This document shows positions 1-11,257 of a DNA stretch of 64,000 bases, piece by piece. Position 1 is the stretch's first letter; every line of letters starts with the position of its first letter. The position numbers and the translations under genes were made by a program. Where the stretch lies: NCBI GenBank assembly GCA_023014335.1, contig JAECYW010000019.1, positions 1,054,001 through 1,118,000 on the forward strand. Direction: 5' to 3'. The notes under the pieces were generated by a model that ran no database searches, had not been told where the DNA came from, and worked only from the letters and a program-made list of their open reading frames with translations. The stretch is from Galerina marginata. Lineage: Eukaryota; Basidiomycota; Agaricomycetes; Agaricales; Galerinaceae.

Positions 1-2
1 AC

Positions 3-830
3 CCCGCGCTCCTACGTCCAGGAAGAATAGACAAGAAGATCCTGTACAAGCTCGCGACAAAAGCACAGGCAGCTGCATTGTTCCTGCGCTTTTACCCAGA
101 GGCCTACACAACTCTCCTCTGCGAAAAAGAGGCAACCTCCTCCGATCCCGAGAAGCAGCCCGCCCCACTCACATCCTCCCAAAAAGAATCTTCCCTCCTC
201 GCCCTCTCCGAGAAATTTGCCGCCTCGGTCCCCGAACACGAGTTTTCAACCGCAGAGCTCCAAGGTTTCTTGCTGGGGCACAAGCAGGAGCCAGAGCTCG
301 CAGTGGCCGGTGTCACCGCGTGGATTGAGGAGGAGAGAACTGAACGTACGGAACGTGCCAAGAGGGAGCAGGAGAGGAAGGATAAGCAGAAGGAGAAGAA
401 AGAGGCGAGGGAGAACAAACAGCTGCAAGGCGGACTGGCGCGGCTTGGGATGAATGTTGGTGGGCCTGGTGGTGGGTCGGTCAGTCCGGGTATGGGTGTG
501 GGCATGGGCCTTCCACCGCCTGGGACTGTTGGTGGGCCTGTTGGACCATCCTTTGTGGGTGGTGGACCTGTTGTGGGTGGGCCCAATGGCTTCAACGCGC
601 CTGTTATTGGTGGACCGGTTATTCCTCCTCCCAATGGCTTTAGCACGCCTGGTCGACCTCCAGTGGCTGCACCAATGCCTGTTGGCGTTGCTGCTGGCGA
701 GGCGGTCGTCTCTTCCAGTGCTTCAGCGACGCCCAGTGTCGATGGCATCCTTGCATCTGTCATTCCCGCCCCGAAATCTTTGGTTAATGGGATTCACGGA
801 ACAGATGATGACGCGGCACCTGATAGTTGA
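3..830 (+). CDS. BCS1-like AAA ATPase, C-terminal part (5' end outside window)
   Basis: The open frame enters at base 3 and ends with TGA at 828-830. It opens with the end of an AAA module (PALLRPGRID, the sensor-2 side of BCS1-type ATPases) and then FLRFYPEAY. This matches, residue for residue in places, the complete paralogue at 1549-4042. The AAA part is followed by a tail containing HEFSTAELQGFLLG, a run of Lys/Glu/Arg predicted as charged helix (about bases 330-430), and a Gly/Pro-rich end (about 445-720). BCS1 proteins are mitochondrial inner-membrane AAA ATPases that translocate the folded Rieske protein; fungal paralogues with long tails are common and mostly uncharacterised. Walker A and B lie upstream of the window. 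Direct tandem neighbour of the next gene, so a local duplication is likely. Family call is firm; function of this paralogue is not known. Confidence 0.85.
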   Translation, partial: PALLRPGRIDKKILYKLATKAQAAALFLRFYPEAYTTLLCEKEATSSDPEKQPAPLTSSQKESSLLALSEKFAASVPEHEFSTAELQGFLLGHKQEPELAVAGVTAWIEEERTERTERAKREQERKDKQKEKKEARENKQLQGGLARLGMNVGGPGGGSVSPGMGVGMGLPPPGTVGGPVGPSFVGGGPVVGGPNGFNAPVIGGPVIPPPNGFSTPGRPPVAAPMPVGVAAGEAVVSSSASATPSVDGILASVIPAPKSLVNGIHGTDDDAAPDS

Positions 831-1548
831 GGATTTCACGTATGCGTCAAAACCCTGCACTGCCTGGAATTTGGAATTTAGAAAATTTTATTGGAACTGC
901 TGATGTATCATCCGTCGTTTCTGGATCATAGTTTATATCCGAAATATCCACATTTTGGTGGTATTTTTATACTGTATATACATGTGCTTATTTCTTTGCG
1001 TCTTCTACAGTCTTCTACATGTTTAATACTTTAGAAACCCACAGCTGCCTGCTCTTAAGTCCTCTCAAAGTCCTAGCAAGTGGTCACGGGCAGCGTTTGT
1101 GTTGTTGACAAGCGTCGGATGCTTTCTTCACGCGACCGGTTGGAATGACGATTGGTAGATAACTTTAGATAACTGGGGAATGCAATGCCTTCTTATGACT
1201 TTTTGTGAGTCTAACGACTACGGTACTTGCTTTCTGCCTTCAAGTCAAATTTTATGCTTCTCCCGGGACTCCTGCACCCTGACCTCCTGACAATGAATCC
1301 AAATTCGTTCCCCGACCTCAGTTGGTTGCCTCGTGGAATTAGCGCCACAGCATTTTTATCCCTTTTCAACCTTCAATATGCTGTATCTTCCAGAACCACC
1401 TCGAGCGCTTCCGTGTCACAGTGACTCACCTCTTAGGATTTGCGTTAAAGCCCGAGGACCTTGGAATTCGCTCCTCCTAGCTTTTCCGTAGTTCCCGCAG
1501 CCCAGCCTTACCTCCACCCGCACCCCGCCTTCCGACAGACATTCATCC
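831..1548. other. Intergenic interval between two BCS1-like paralogues
   Basis: Holds the 3' flank of the first paralogue and the promoter side of the second. The stretch just before 1549 is C-rich (CCTCCACCCGCACCCCG near 1510-1530), typical of fungal 5' flanks. No further gene supported. Confidence 0.6.
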
Positions 1549-4042
1549 ATGGACTACGGTTTTGGAGGATGGCCGACGTCGTATAACGCACCTCAATCTG
1601 CCAGTGAAGGCTCATGGTTGTCTGACACAAGTTCTTTGACAAGGATTGTGGGGTTCTCGTTCTTTGCTTCTCTTCTGCAGTCAAATTCGTTGGCGTTGAA
1701 CAGCTTCAAGCTGTTTATTTTGGGTACACTCGCGGAAACGGGCAGAAGGTTATGTCAGTGGGTGTATGAGAGATTCAGCTTATTTCGTGAGTGGCCTTTC
1801 AATGTTTTGTTATTGTCGTACGCCAGCTAATATCTGAAAAATGTGGTTCGACAGAATACTCGATCACAGCTCAGTTCGACGAGGGTGATCCTGTGTATGA
1901 ATGGATTATCTTGTTCTTGGTGAATTTTATATTCCTTTCTCCTCCCGGCTTTTGTTGACTTTGGTTCATTCGACTGCAGACTGAACATAGAGTCTGGAAA
2001 AGATCCCGCCAATTCCACGTCACTGCCACGTCCTCCAAACGTAAATGGGGTATCAAACCCTCTGGTGTTCAAGAAAAAATTCTGGGAAGCGATGATCATG
2101 CTGACTATGTGCCGACCTATGAAGCGCCGCAGCTCTTTCAGTGGAGAGGTTACTGGGTCGAGATCAAGCGCAGTCCGGGGCAAACTGTGTTTACCGAACT
2201 CGGAACTCAAGCACATATGAACCTTTATCTAACGTATGCCCACTTCTCTCATTGACGCGATCTGTCTATGTTGACGTTCATTGCGTTATGTACAGGGTCT
2301 ACACACGCGACATGAGCGCATTGTCTTCGCTTGTTGAAGAAGCTAGACAACTTTATGTCAAAAAAAGTCGTCCGCATGTCATTGTGCACACTGTAGATCA
2401 GGTAAGCCCTCCTCAATTCGATTAAAAGTATTTTCCTCAATTCCACGAGTTTTTAGAACCACTTCGATCCGTCGTACCCTTGGATGAATACCAAGTCAAA
2501 GTCAAGGCGTCCGCTTGACTCGATCATTCTGCAGGAAGGAGTCTTGCAATCACTCGTCGAAGATGCAAAGGAGTTTTTAAGCACAGAAGACTGGTACACG
2601 ACGGCTGGTATTCCTCATCGAAGGGGTTACTTACTCCATGGACCCCCTGGCACGGGAAAAAGTAAGCTTTTCGGTTGTTTCTTTGTTGACATTCGTCACA
2701 TAACAGTTATTGTTATTGTTTTCATTTAGCTTCGACGATCTACGCTATCGTGTGTTACTTTACTTAATATCTTGTATTAACGTCATCTTGACCTCCCAAT
2801 TTTCCTAGGCGGGCGAGCTTGGCCTCGAAATTTATTCTCTTTCGTTGTCATCGTCATTGTGAGCGAATTTTTAGGCCTAATCAGTGCTTCATCCAGTGCT
2901 GATATATTTTTGTCAAGTGTGGACGATTCATTCTTGCAAAGGGCTGTAGCCTCAATACCGAAAGGCGCCATATTCCTGATCGAAGATATAGACTGTGCCT
3001 TCCCGTCACGAGATGACCTTGAAGACCTTGAAGATTCGCCACCTCCTTTCTATCCCGGGATGTATATGTCGGGTCCTCGAGGGGGCAGGCGAGGGTCTGC
3101 CGTCACCCTTTCTGGTCTTCTTAACGTCCTGGACGGTGTTGGAAGTGAAGAAGGAAAGATTTTCTTCGCGACTGTAAGGATTTGCCTACGTTATTACTGT
3201 TACCAATCTAACACTGATATTTTAAACTTTCTCAGACGAATTACATCGACCGATTAGATCCTGCTTTACTTCGTCCTGGCCGTATTGACCGCAAAGTCCA
3301 ATACCACCCCGCTACGAAAGGTCAAGCAGAAGCACTTTTCACCAGATTTTACCCTACGTCATATACCAACATTCTTTCCGAGATGTCGTCGCCTACACAA
3401 GCAACAGCGCCGAAAGTTGAAGCAGAAAAAATAGCCCGAGCACCTTCAACCTTGTCTCTGTCTGAAAAAGAAGCATCTATCAAATCTCTTGCAGCCAAGT
3501 TTGCCTCCCAAGTGCCTCATCACGAGTTTTCCACGGCCGAGCTCCAAGGATACCTATTATCGTGCAAGAAAGAGCCCGAGCGCGCTGTTGCTGATATTTC
3601 GACGTGGGTCAAGCAGGAGAGGGAGGAACGTGAGGCAAAGAGAATCAGAGAGGAAGAGAGACTGAGTAGACTGAAGGAAAAGCGAGATTCGAAGGAGGCC
3701 GAGAAGCTTCAGGGATCGTTGGCTAGGCTCGGTGAGAGGGGTATGTTGGGTCCGCTCAACAGTGTTGGAGCGGCGGCTCCCGGGGTCTCAGTTATAAGCA
3801 ATCAAGTCAGCACACAAGGCGTCGCTCCGACGTTAACTGCACCTACTGTGGCTGTGGATGAAAGTAGCAATTCTGAGCCGTCAGTCCATGAAGTCCCCAA
3901 CGCATTTATCTCCTCCGTTAAAGACCTTGCAACGCATACCGACGGGTACTTGGAACCTACCGAAACTAACGAAGCTGTGGAGTCAATACGGGATGTTAAA
4001 GGGTACCCCAATTTCGTGATTCAAGGCCTTTCATCTAATTAA
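1549..4042 (+). CDS. BCS1-like mitochondrial-type AAA ATPase
   Basis: Nine exons by splice signals and frame: 1549-1786, 1855-1919, 1980-2233, 2296-2401, 2457-2661, 2730-2749, 2809-2858, 2918-3173, 3236-4042; about 666 residues. The N-terminal part has a hydrophobic segment (about residues 30-60), then the BCS1 N domain (TAQFDEGDPVYEWII; RSRQFHVTA). The AAA module has Walker A GPPGTGKT (283-290), Walker B FLIEDID (332-338), sensor 1 in ATNYIDRLDPAL and the LRPGRID motif. The family uses ATP to move or remodel folded substrates at the mitochondrial inner membrane. The last exon adds a roughly 220-residue tail with HEFSTAELQGYLL and a charged helix. The same tail block occurs in the neighbour at 3-830, which marks the two as tandem duplicates. 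The 20-nt sixth exon is unusually small but required by frame and motif. Substrate unknown. Confidence 0.9.
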
Positions 4043-4286
4043 GGCAGGACTTGCCAGCGAGGGCTCCTAAAGTGCTCCCTCTTCGAGAAGGCCTCCAGAT
4101 CTGTGTCAAGAGATGCATATGCAAGTACCCCGGTACACGGTCGTAGAGTACAGGAGTCTTTGATGAATGTATGTAAGGATGTATATACAAATTCCAAGAT
4201 GCAAGAGCAAACACAGAAAAAATGGTAGCTTAAAAAAAGTTACAAGAGAAGAGTCCCGTACTTTGAGTATAAAGGATAATGTACAA

Positions 4287-5684
4287 CTACACCTCGCTCG
4301 CGTCGCTCATCCCCGTCGCCATGCTCCCTAGGCTGCCCCGCTGTGCCGCCCTTTTCTTGCCGCCGAGGCCCGCGCCGTGGGAGGGATCCCCGGTCGCGTG
4401 ATCGGAAGGAACAACGAGAATGTCCGCCACGCCCATCTCGAGATAGGGCAGCGGGTGCTCATCGTCGTCTAGTGTGGACGAATGGGAGTGGGAATGCGAT
4501 GGATGTGTCATCGAGTGCTCTAACGGGTGCGCTGTGACAGGCTGTGATAGTGCGGGCGTTGGATTCGTAGGCGGAGGCGTTGACGAGCTAGAACCAGAAT
4601 TCGTGCGCGAGGTCGAGGCGATCGTCGAGCCTGAAATTACAGAGGACGACATGGATCCGTTCGCGCTTCCCGGAGGCTGCGAGGGCATCGCGATCAAGAC
4701 TGCAACGCGCATCACTTGAGGGCCTTTCACCTCCGACATCCCTGTATCAGGATTACCCGAGTCCGCCGAATTGGCATTGGCGCCGGAGGCTGGTGCGGGT
4801 AACGGCGATGTCGGGCCAGGTGTCGGGTTTAACACGTTCAAAGCTCGCGAGAAGAGGGCCCGATGTCGTGACCGAGTCGTACTCGGAGGTGTGGCAGCGG
4901 TTACGGCAGGATTGGCAGCCTCGATGTCGGTTTGTGCTCCAGTGACTGCTGCAAGATTAGCACTGCGCAGGCTCCCCACAGATGGAATCGTAGCCAATCC
5001 AGGTATGGCTGGAATCCCAGGTGAAGACGTCGGTTCAGCCGTCGCGGTCAAGGATGCCTTCTCCTCTGGCGACAAATAAGCAGCAGCAAACGGCTTGATC
5101 ATATCCCAGTCCTTGGAGTTCTCCAACCTCCACACGTCAGTGATCTGTTTCCCGTCGCCTGGTCCAGCTGCTCCTCCCGCGGGATGCCCCACCAAGTCGC
5201 CCTTCCCATCGATGTACGCTTCCCAGAGCACCGGCTTCTTGCTCAGATCCACCCGCACTGGACGTGTGGGCGGTGCTGGAGGGACCCACGTTCCGTTCCG
5301 GATGGCTTCTTCCATCATCAGCCTGTGCCGCCGGCGCAGGATGAAGGAGCGGATGACGATGGCGGCGGAGACGGAGAGGAGGAGCACGAGAGTGGCTAGG
5401 AAGGTGTACACTGGTAGTTCAAATTAGGTCAGATGGGTTTTCTGGGATAGGGTTGGGGTGGGGAGGCGAGCAAATGCATGAATGAGTGGCTACAGGAGGA
5501 GACACGTACGGTATAGAGACGCAGAGGTCGCAATGGAATTGGTGGTGTTGGTGATGTTATTTGGGTTGCCATTATTGCCAGGCTGCCCGGGAACAAAAGT
5601 CGAGACTGGAGCTGTCGGGAACGTGAGGGAAGGGGCCGAGGGGAGGGGCGAAGTCGTAGTGGGTGAAGTCGATGGAGAAGTCAT
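4287..5684 (-). CDS. Single-pass membrane protein of unknown function
   Basis: Two exons on the reverse strand, 5684-5510 and 5410-4287, about 432 residues. The start ATG at 5684 is favoured over one 66 bases upstream because it opens directly into the Ser/Thr/Pro-rich ectodomain; either is possible. Order: short Thr/Ser/Pro-rich N-terminus with several N-glycosylation sequons (NNIT, NTTNS), one membrane span (TFLATLVLLLSVSAAIVI, about residues 61-79), basic stop-transfer FILRRRHR, a cytoplasmic block ending in LWEAYIDGKGDLVGHPA, then a long Ser/Thr/Pro-rich disordered region and a conserved-looking C-terminal block (LPYLEMGVADILVVPSD). The stop is TAG at 4289-4287. I do not recognise the family. 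The layout suggests a cell-surface protein with a cytoplasmic tail. Confidence 0.75.
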
Positions 5685-6123
5685 TGTTCTAAGTAATAAG
5701 ATAAAAGTCGTTAAGTCTTGATCGTGCTCGTCGACCTGGTTCTGGTCCACCTTTTGGTCGTGATGGTCGACTGAGGTGGCAGTCAGAAAAGAGCCAGAAG
5801 AGCTGCGAGCTCTTGAGCGACGCTACCAAAGTGAAGCTAGAAGCTAGAAGGGTGACAAAGTGTCAGAAGCCGCACGCTCAAAGGTAAGGAAAGAAGTTTC
5901 GCACTATGATCCCCAATTCAAGTTCAGCGTGGGTCTGCTGGACCCAAAATCGTCCCCGAGTTGGTGCTCTGATAATAAATCGTGTCAGTGGGAGGGCAGT
6001 GCACCAGTCCACAATTAGAAGTGTTATTAAGTGAGGCAGGTGGCTATTTATAGCGTGGGCGATGAGGAGCTAATTGGGTTGTTATCGTGAGCTGCCGCGT
6101 GCGGCCGTCAGGTGGAGGTGAGG
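5685..6123. other. Promoter-side interval upstream of the membrane protein
   Basis: No supported gene. This is the 5' flank of the reverse-strand membrane protein. The transposon at 6131 is inserted about 450 bases upstream of its start codon, so it may have displaced distal promoter sequence. Confidence 0.5.
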
Positions 6124-6130
6124 CTTAACG
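6124..6130. repeat. Left target-site duplication CTTAACG
   Basis: Seven-base direct repeat CTTAACG abutting the left inverted repeat of the element 6131-8027. The identical seven bases follow its right end at 8028-8034. Confidence 0.85.
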
Positions 6131-8027
6131 CTCAGTAAAACTGAAAAGTCGGGCCTTGGACAGTTGATAGTCAGACAATAGTCGTAGAATAGTCCCAGAA
6201 GCGTCAATTTCTGCGGTCTGACTATGGACTGATCAAATTGGCGTTATATCTATTGTTGCCCGACTAGACCTCAGGCAATAGTCGATACAAATTTTCCAGA
6301 TTCAATTGTGCAAGTCAGTTAGCAGTCAGTTGAACGTCAGTCGAGCCTCCGAAAATTGCAAGCAGATATCATGCCATAGTCACAGATTCATCATCAATAC
6401 GTCGCTCCTGGATCAGTCCATGCTCAGTTATTCTCATGAAACAGTCAGGTTTTTTCGGGATATTGTAATTCATTAATTCGCAATCTATATACGACAAACA
6501 TAGGAAAGAACTATGGAACCACAGGATATTGGCGTACACAACCATCGCGAGGAGGTCAGGAATTGTACCATCCTCCTCAGGTACCGTGTATCGCTTGCGG
6601 TCAACGTTGTACACCCCGGTTTCGGGTCGCGTTCATGTCGAGTTGCACTACCCGTCTCTGTTTCCAGGATCGGCGAGTATTTGCGGGAGTATATTGCCTG
6701 CATCCACGTTAGCTTCGCCGGAGCTGAAGAAGAGTAAGGAGGAGGTGAGAGGTATTGTTGGCTGCGACAGGGAGGCAGCAGGAGGTTGCAATGCGAAAAC
6801 GAACAGATATCTCGACAGCTATAGCCTAACATCTTGGTCTTTATGCATTGTACTATAGTCAACCCAGTCAGAAAACGGATACAAGTATAGGAGAAATTAG
6901 CACTTACGGTCTAGTACACCAAGGCCACTAAATGTCCTCCTCTGCAGACTCGACTTCAGGGAGGCGGTGTTTCAATGCACTGGCACTGACGAAGGGTTGG
7001 ACTATTACATCAAGGCAGAGAATAGGCGGCATCGCTTACCTTCTGAAGGTGTTCACCTCGTCGCGGTCATTCTTGCAACAAACTGCAGGTTGAGCCTGAG
7101 GTAAGATAGCGGTCTACACAAATAAGGGGAGACGAATGGGTTACCAGAAAAGAAAGGAGGGGGTTTGTCACATACAGTAAGGCTCCTTGTATTCCCCATG
7201 CCAGTTTCTGTGTTCTCGATGCATATCTATATGGACAGGACAATCAAATTAGCACAGGCAGAAGCAGAGGTATTGAATACTTTACTGTGGGCATCCACAG
7301 AGGGTATTTTCAAGCATCTCTGTGTACACGTCCTCGGAGAGGAATCGCATGGCTGTTACGGAGACGGTGAAGAGATGGTTGAAGTTAAGAAGTTCAAGTC
7401 CAAGTTGTGGCATCCGGCGCGTTTCGACTTTCAACATACATTCAAACAACGCACGTGCAGCGGAGTTTGAATGGACTTGGCGTTGAACGTTAAACTTTGA
7501 AGTTTCGAACATTTGAGCGTCCGAGGTAAGTCCTCCTTTCTTTGGGAAAGCGCATACATGTTATCAAATAAAAATTTTGACTGCGTTTTAGGTACACCGC
7601 TGTGTGTAACAGTTTCGAAACACCAAATAACCGACGAAGGCCATAAAACCGCTGGATACTAGGCCTTAAAGTAGCTAGCAGATTCATCTGCGAGATTCAA
7701 ATAAATAAGCCGTTTTAAGAGAGTGCAAAAATGTATACAGGAAGATGCCCGTGATGGGAAAGAGCCAGAGAACTTCTCGGATGGAAGTCTGGTTGAACTT
7801 AGAAATTCAAAACTTGTTTTTGTCAATTGTTTTTGCAAAAAAATCTACTGGACTATTGCGTGAATGGTTTTAGACTATGAACTGACTACAGAATGACTAT
7901 CGAGATACAAAAATTACACGAGGGAGGCACATTTGACTAGACTTGATGTGTACCCGACCATATATTGACTAAACCTGATGGTGTGAGACTACCACATGAC
8001 CATGACTGACTTTCGAGTTTTACTGAG
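6131..8027. mobile_element. Non-autonomous TIR DNA transposon, 1897 bp
   Basis: Left end reads CTCAGTAAAACTGAAAAGTC and the right end, reverse-complemented, CTCAGTAAAACTCGAAAGTC: 12 identical terminal bases plus a near match through base 20. The element is bounded by an exact 7 bp duplication, CTTAACG. Inside each end are repeats of ATAGTC in inverted orientation: left at 6167, 6178, 6189 (exactly 11 bp apart) and 6278; right as GACTAT at 7851, 7873, 7895 with GACTAC at 7884, again in 11 bp steps. Such subterminal arrays are known transposase-binding sites in several DNA transposon groups. No transposase motif is visible inside; the internal reading frames are short and broken. Superfamily unassigned: the 7 bp duplication is close to, but not, the 8 bp of hAT elements. 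Confidence 0.85.
6369..6960 (-). pseudogene. Possible captured or decayed coding fragment inside the transposon
   Basis: On the reverse strand an 82-codon frame (6614-6369) containing RYTVPEEDGTIPDLLAMVVYANILWF is preceded by a second frame ending about 6485, and by splice-like signals (GTAAGTGCTAATT near 6905 and TGACTATAG near 6855). The pieces read like spliced coding sequence but need at least one frame change to be joined. I recognise no domain. It may be a host gene fragment captured by the element, or the remains of its transposase. Confidence 0.25.
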
Positions 8028-8034
8028 CTTAACG
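8028..8034. repeat. Right target-site duplication CTTAACG
   Basis: Exact copy of the seven bases at 6124-6130, immediately outside the right inverted repeat. Confidence 0.85.
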
Positions 8035-11000
8035 TGTGTTGGTGTTGGCTGCGGAGCAGGACAAGGATCTCCGTTTCCAGAGACGGATGTTGGGGTATGT
8101 TCACCGTTGGGATCCGTGGATTGTATTGTGGTGGGTGGCGTAGTGGGGAGGAATGCTTGACGTCGTAGTTCGTTCGGTTGTGCAGAAACTGAAATATGTT
8201 TGGAGAAGGCGAGAACGTGATTCCAAAGTTGACAATGAACTGATGGACGGGAGGATCGCTGGTCGTTGAACAACGTTGTTATTCGATGTTGCTTCTCGAC
8301 CTAAACCAATCAGATTGTCAGTCAGAAGGAGATGTTGGACCGAAAATGAACGAACGAATATTAAAAGTGCAGTAGGACAACCAATTTAAATCTGGCGATG
8401 CGCTACGCGTCCGATGCTCGTCGCGTATGAAAGAAATGGTTGGTTCTTTGACGTCGTATATCTTTGAACCTAACGTCTCTTGGTTCAAGCTGCAGGCTAC
8501 TTTACAGTAACCCCTTTTTTGTCAGTAAGAAATGACAAAGCCAGCCGCTCAAAAATCACGGTACTTGCCATTCAATAGCAACGATTCCGAAAGTTCAACA
8601 CGACTGTGGTCGTCGAGATCAGAGGCCAATCGGTTGAAGAGTCCGTGGCGCTCCCGGATGACAGATGATGCCTACGCAATTCGGCCATTGATGCCGAGGT
8701 TTGCATCCGATCGTCATGTTGACGTAATATACTCCTCGAGCTTTCGCTTTCGGCAATAAACCTAAGCCTTACCCGCTCATTGATCATTCATCGCGACCTC
8801 GATGCTCTTAATTCTGGATTTACAGGGACCAACCTGCGCAAGGATGGCGTTTGGTGGAAATGAAGGTCGTCCTTAAAAGCTAAACATCCAATAGACATCA
8901 GCGTCAATCCCGACGTCTCCGAGTCACCAGTGCGAGTCGGCTGCGACGATTTCCCCAACGAACGTCGAGCATCGGGAACGGTATTAATAACGGCGAGTAC
9001 GATGTTAAGAGCTTCCAGCACGGCCTTTGCTTGCAACCAACTACCATACTTAATTTAGTCCAGGAACCTTCCCGGTGTTCGGCGCGTAGGCTGATGAATC
9101 TCGGTAGGTTATATGTTACAAAACTGCGCGCTCATCTATGATCTTGAAGCCACGGGGAAACGCTCGTCTCAGATCAACCCCGACCAAGAGCGAAATTAAG
9201 CCGTTGGTCGAACTCCGAGGTATTCAATTCATCTGGGATCCGAGGCCGTTCACTTTCATTGACGAGGCGCCCGACATTCATGTATTGGCTCAGCACTCAA
9301 GGCTGAGGCATTTTCCTCCTTCTGAATTCTTCTTACTCGATTGATCACCTCACATACACTGGGTCTGCAGACCAAGGCTTCGACAATCGCCATTTCATAA
9401 GTCAATGCTTCGAAGAAGGCATTGCAAGCCCAACTTAGCCGCTCGACGTCGGCACCATCGAACTTGCAATTGGCAACAACATCGCACCCCTTTGGCTTTA
9501 ACTTTTGGCACGCCCTCAAACTGCTGCGGACTGATTGATGAAATCCAAAACATGACACGGGTATACTCGGTATCTACTATCGGAAGCCCGGCCTGTTATC
9601 CTGAGCTGCGGTGTGTACGTTATTTTTGTCTTGTAAGGAGCTATATTAAACAAGTCTGATCAAGAGCTATTAGTACTTGTATTCGGCATCGACCCTCGAA
9701 ATGGGAGTCGTTCCCGCATTCCCCTTCGGTGCACTCTTGTCCCGTCAATCCCGTGTAGTTTCACGATAGAGATGGTTCCTCGATTCCTTCCCCGAAGGGC
9801 AGACCCAAGGACCCAAGAACGCTTCAAAGGTCTCAGTGCTGGGACAGCGTTTTAGAGTGTTCACCCGTGGAAACTCGAGGTCACCGACGGTTGAAGAAAT
9901 CGGCATCACGTATATCAGGAGCTTTGACCATCTAAAATGTGAGCTTTGTATCCTTCTACTCATCTTTACTTAAGAACTCTCTGCTCGTCGACAGAATCTC
10001 TACCGTGTCGTTAAAATAATAAGACACCAAAATTTTCTCGACTACGACGCTGAGTACTCCATTTCCCTCTTTTTATTACCTCTCCGTCGGCTCGAACTTC
10101 TTCTTCCTTTTCCTTTCGTATCCTCTCCCTTCAGCGCTCAGAAGTCGAGTGTATGTTCGGCAGCGCCACGTCGTGGTTCTCGTCCACTGTTATCTGGTTG
10201 CCGTTTGCGATCGATAGTCGCCGAAATTATCAACCAAACCACCCCAGATTGACAGATTATCCACAGCTTCGGCGTGTGCGCTAGTTCAAATTAACATATC
10301 CACTTCTTCTTCGATTCTCTACTCAGCCTCGTTTCTTACTACTTTCACTACTATCACACTCCATTGATACCTGGGTTCTGAAATGGCGAAGTGAAGAGTT
10401 AACCACAAGTGTTGGCAGGCATACTATTCTAGGCGTCCAGCGCGAATGACGATTTCGACTGCGGGCGATTCGGGGGTTATTTCAGGCCCCAAGCCCATAC
10501 AGCTCGAGTTAATTCGTAGGGATTTATTATCCCAGATCACTGCAGACGCCTAGTCTTCTTTTTTGTGTTTCTCATGCCTTGTTAACACTTGTGATTGTCT
10601 TTCGACGCATTTCCAGACTCCCAGTAACTGATCCGGAGTTATACGCACTGCAAATATTGAACGGTAGAGTACGAACTCGGTGGTTCAGATATTGAAATTT
10701 GTACATAAAAGAAAAACTAAATGGCAGATAAAGTCGTAGAGGATTGATGTATAAATCAAAGGTACAACACTCTTGCATGGCTCAAGGATGACCAAGAGGA
10801 GACACCGGAGCAGAAGCAAGGATGCATGCTATAATTTCCTTCGTCGTGTCCGTTACCAATCAACTTTGCGTTGTCTCCTGTTGAAATTTGGATGGGTGGA
10901 GTGGCCTTCGAGTGGGAAAAGCGTATCAGGTTCAAGGAGTGAACAACGGTATGTAGCTACCCTACCATATGGCTCAGCCACAAGGGGGGAGTTCATGGAA

Positions 11001-11257
11001 TTTTTTTTAAAAAAAATTGGTTCAAGGAGTTCCCTGGACAAAAATTTGACGAACAACTGCAATGATGATCCTGGCCCCGAGGCCAAGGGATTTAAAGTCG
11101 AGACGCGTGAATGATATCTGGAAGGTTTCGGCTGGGACGGGCGAGATGTCCAGTGGATTGGAAAAGATCAGAATCACAATGGTAAGGTTCCTCGAAATAT
11201 ATTTACATTTCTTTCTTCCGATTTATTGACTAAGTAGCATACTATCTCCTCGTTCAT
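8035..11257. other. Gene-poor interval
   Basis: Only short frames on both strands (up to about 113 codons, e.g. 10773-11114 forward, 9558-9256 reverse), none with a recognised motif or a splice pattern I can chain. Around 10060-10400 one strand is strongly pyrimidine-rich (CTTCTTCC tracts), which resembles a fungal promoter or a decayed repeat. At 11000-11025 there is a T9-A8 homopolymer pair. I see no RNA gene. Some of the reverse-strand frames at 8788-9558 have coding-like composition and could be decayed gene remnants. Confidence 0.4.

Noticed and set aside
10060..10400. Pyrimidine-rich tract considered as a promoter of a forward gene
   Set aside because: No start codon downstream opens a frame with coding features.
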